The notes below the pieces were generated by a model. That model was not told the origin of the DNA. It saw nothing but the letters and a program-made list of their open reading frames with translations, and did not search any database. This document shows, one piece after another, positions 39,579 through 39,757 of a stretch of 39,757 nt of DNA. The first letter of the stretch is position 1. Each line of letters begins with the position of its first letter. The stretch comes from Bacteroidales bacterium (GTDB lineage Bacteria; Bacteroidota; Bacteroidia; Bacteroidales; JAFGUD01), in contig JAFGUD010000504.1 in the NCBI GenBank assembly GCA_016938685.1, positions 1 through 39,757 of the forward strand, in the 5' to 3' direction. Position numbers and translations under genes: made by a program.

Positions 39579-39757
39579 AATGATTGAATTACTGAATAAT
39601 AGAATGATAGAATGATAGAACAATAGAATAATAGAATGATAGAATTACAGAATAATAGAATAACAGAATTACAGAATTACAGAATAATAGAATAACAGAA
39701 TTACAGAATAATAGAATAACAGAATTACAGAATAATAGAATAACAGAATTACAGAAT
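39579..39757. repeat. octamer array (right end) with 24-nt higher-order unit
   Basis: Twenty-two 8-nt units and a 3-nt remainder follow the mutS2 stop directly. The first units (AATGATTG, AATAATAG, AATGATAG) match the left-end family. From about 39643 the array settles into AATTACAG-AATAATAG-AATAACAG, a 24-nt unit recurring until the window ends. It is cut by the end of the window, so its full length is unknown. Confidence 0.95.

Noticed and set aside
39579-39757. CRISPR array suggested by regular repeats.
   Set aside because: The units are 8 nt with no spacers between them and there are no cas genes in the window.

Overview
The window reads as a Bacteroidetes (Bacteroidota) chromosome segment, probably from an environmental, Bacteroidales-like lineage. 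The base composition is AT-rich. Several promoters fit the group's TTTG / TAnnTTTG pattern. There are type IX secretion (T9SS) C-terminal sorting domains, a TonB-dependent receptor paired with a DUF4249 lipoprotein, and DUF3494 (ice-binding-like) proteins, and Shine-Dalgarno sequences are scarce. Both ends of the window lie inside arrays of the same 8-nt repeat family, which suggests the sequence is a contig broken at repeats.

Layout. 1-240: octamer array and degenerate repeat. 242-1368: thioredoxin-like/glutaredoxin fusion, a nested palindromic repeat element and an orphan groES. 1433-6345 (minus): M20 dipeptidase, DUF4249 lipoprotein and TonB receptor. 6724-8607: a secreted von Willebrand A protein with a SusC-like head and a T9SS tail. 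8674-20509: a surface-polysaccharide locus, split into a minus pair (aminotransferase, initiating sugar transferase) and a divergent eight-gene plus operon (ligase/polymerase, flippase, second polymerase, two GT4 transferases, WecB, GNAT, deacetylase-like protein). 20660-24983: an AraC-type regulator followed by two DUF3494 genes behind duplicated promoters, a small outer-membrane barrel and a GlsB/YeaQ membrane protein. 25221-26582: a DUF4143-type AAA ATPase. 26749-32873 (minus): a tightly packed eight-gene run ending in psuK-psuG. 33111-36366 (minus): the conserved thrS-infC-rpmI-rplT operon. 36499-36885: a lone receiver protein. 37158-39575: mutS2, followed directly by the right-hand octamer array.

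How the genes work together. The polysaccharide genes form most of a Wzx/Wzy-type pathway: lipid-linked initiation, chain extension, flipping, polymerisation and modification. The AraC-DUF3494-barrel-GlsB block looks like a small envelope or cold/osmotic stress regulon. The most notable points are: (1) infC appears to start at AUA behind a perfect AGGAGG, in a genome that rarely uses such sites; (2) the second DUF3494 gene has an in-frame TAA inside its signal peptide; (3) the two DUF3494 genes share a promoter module with an identical 20-nt box and identical spacing to the -7 element; (4) the vWA protein carries the periplasmic head of a SusC receptor without the barrel; (5) groES stands without groEL. 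No CRISPR array, tRNA, rRNA or transposase was seen.
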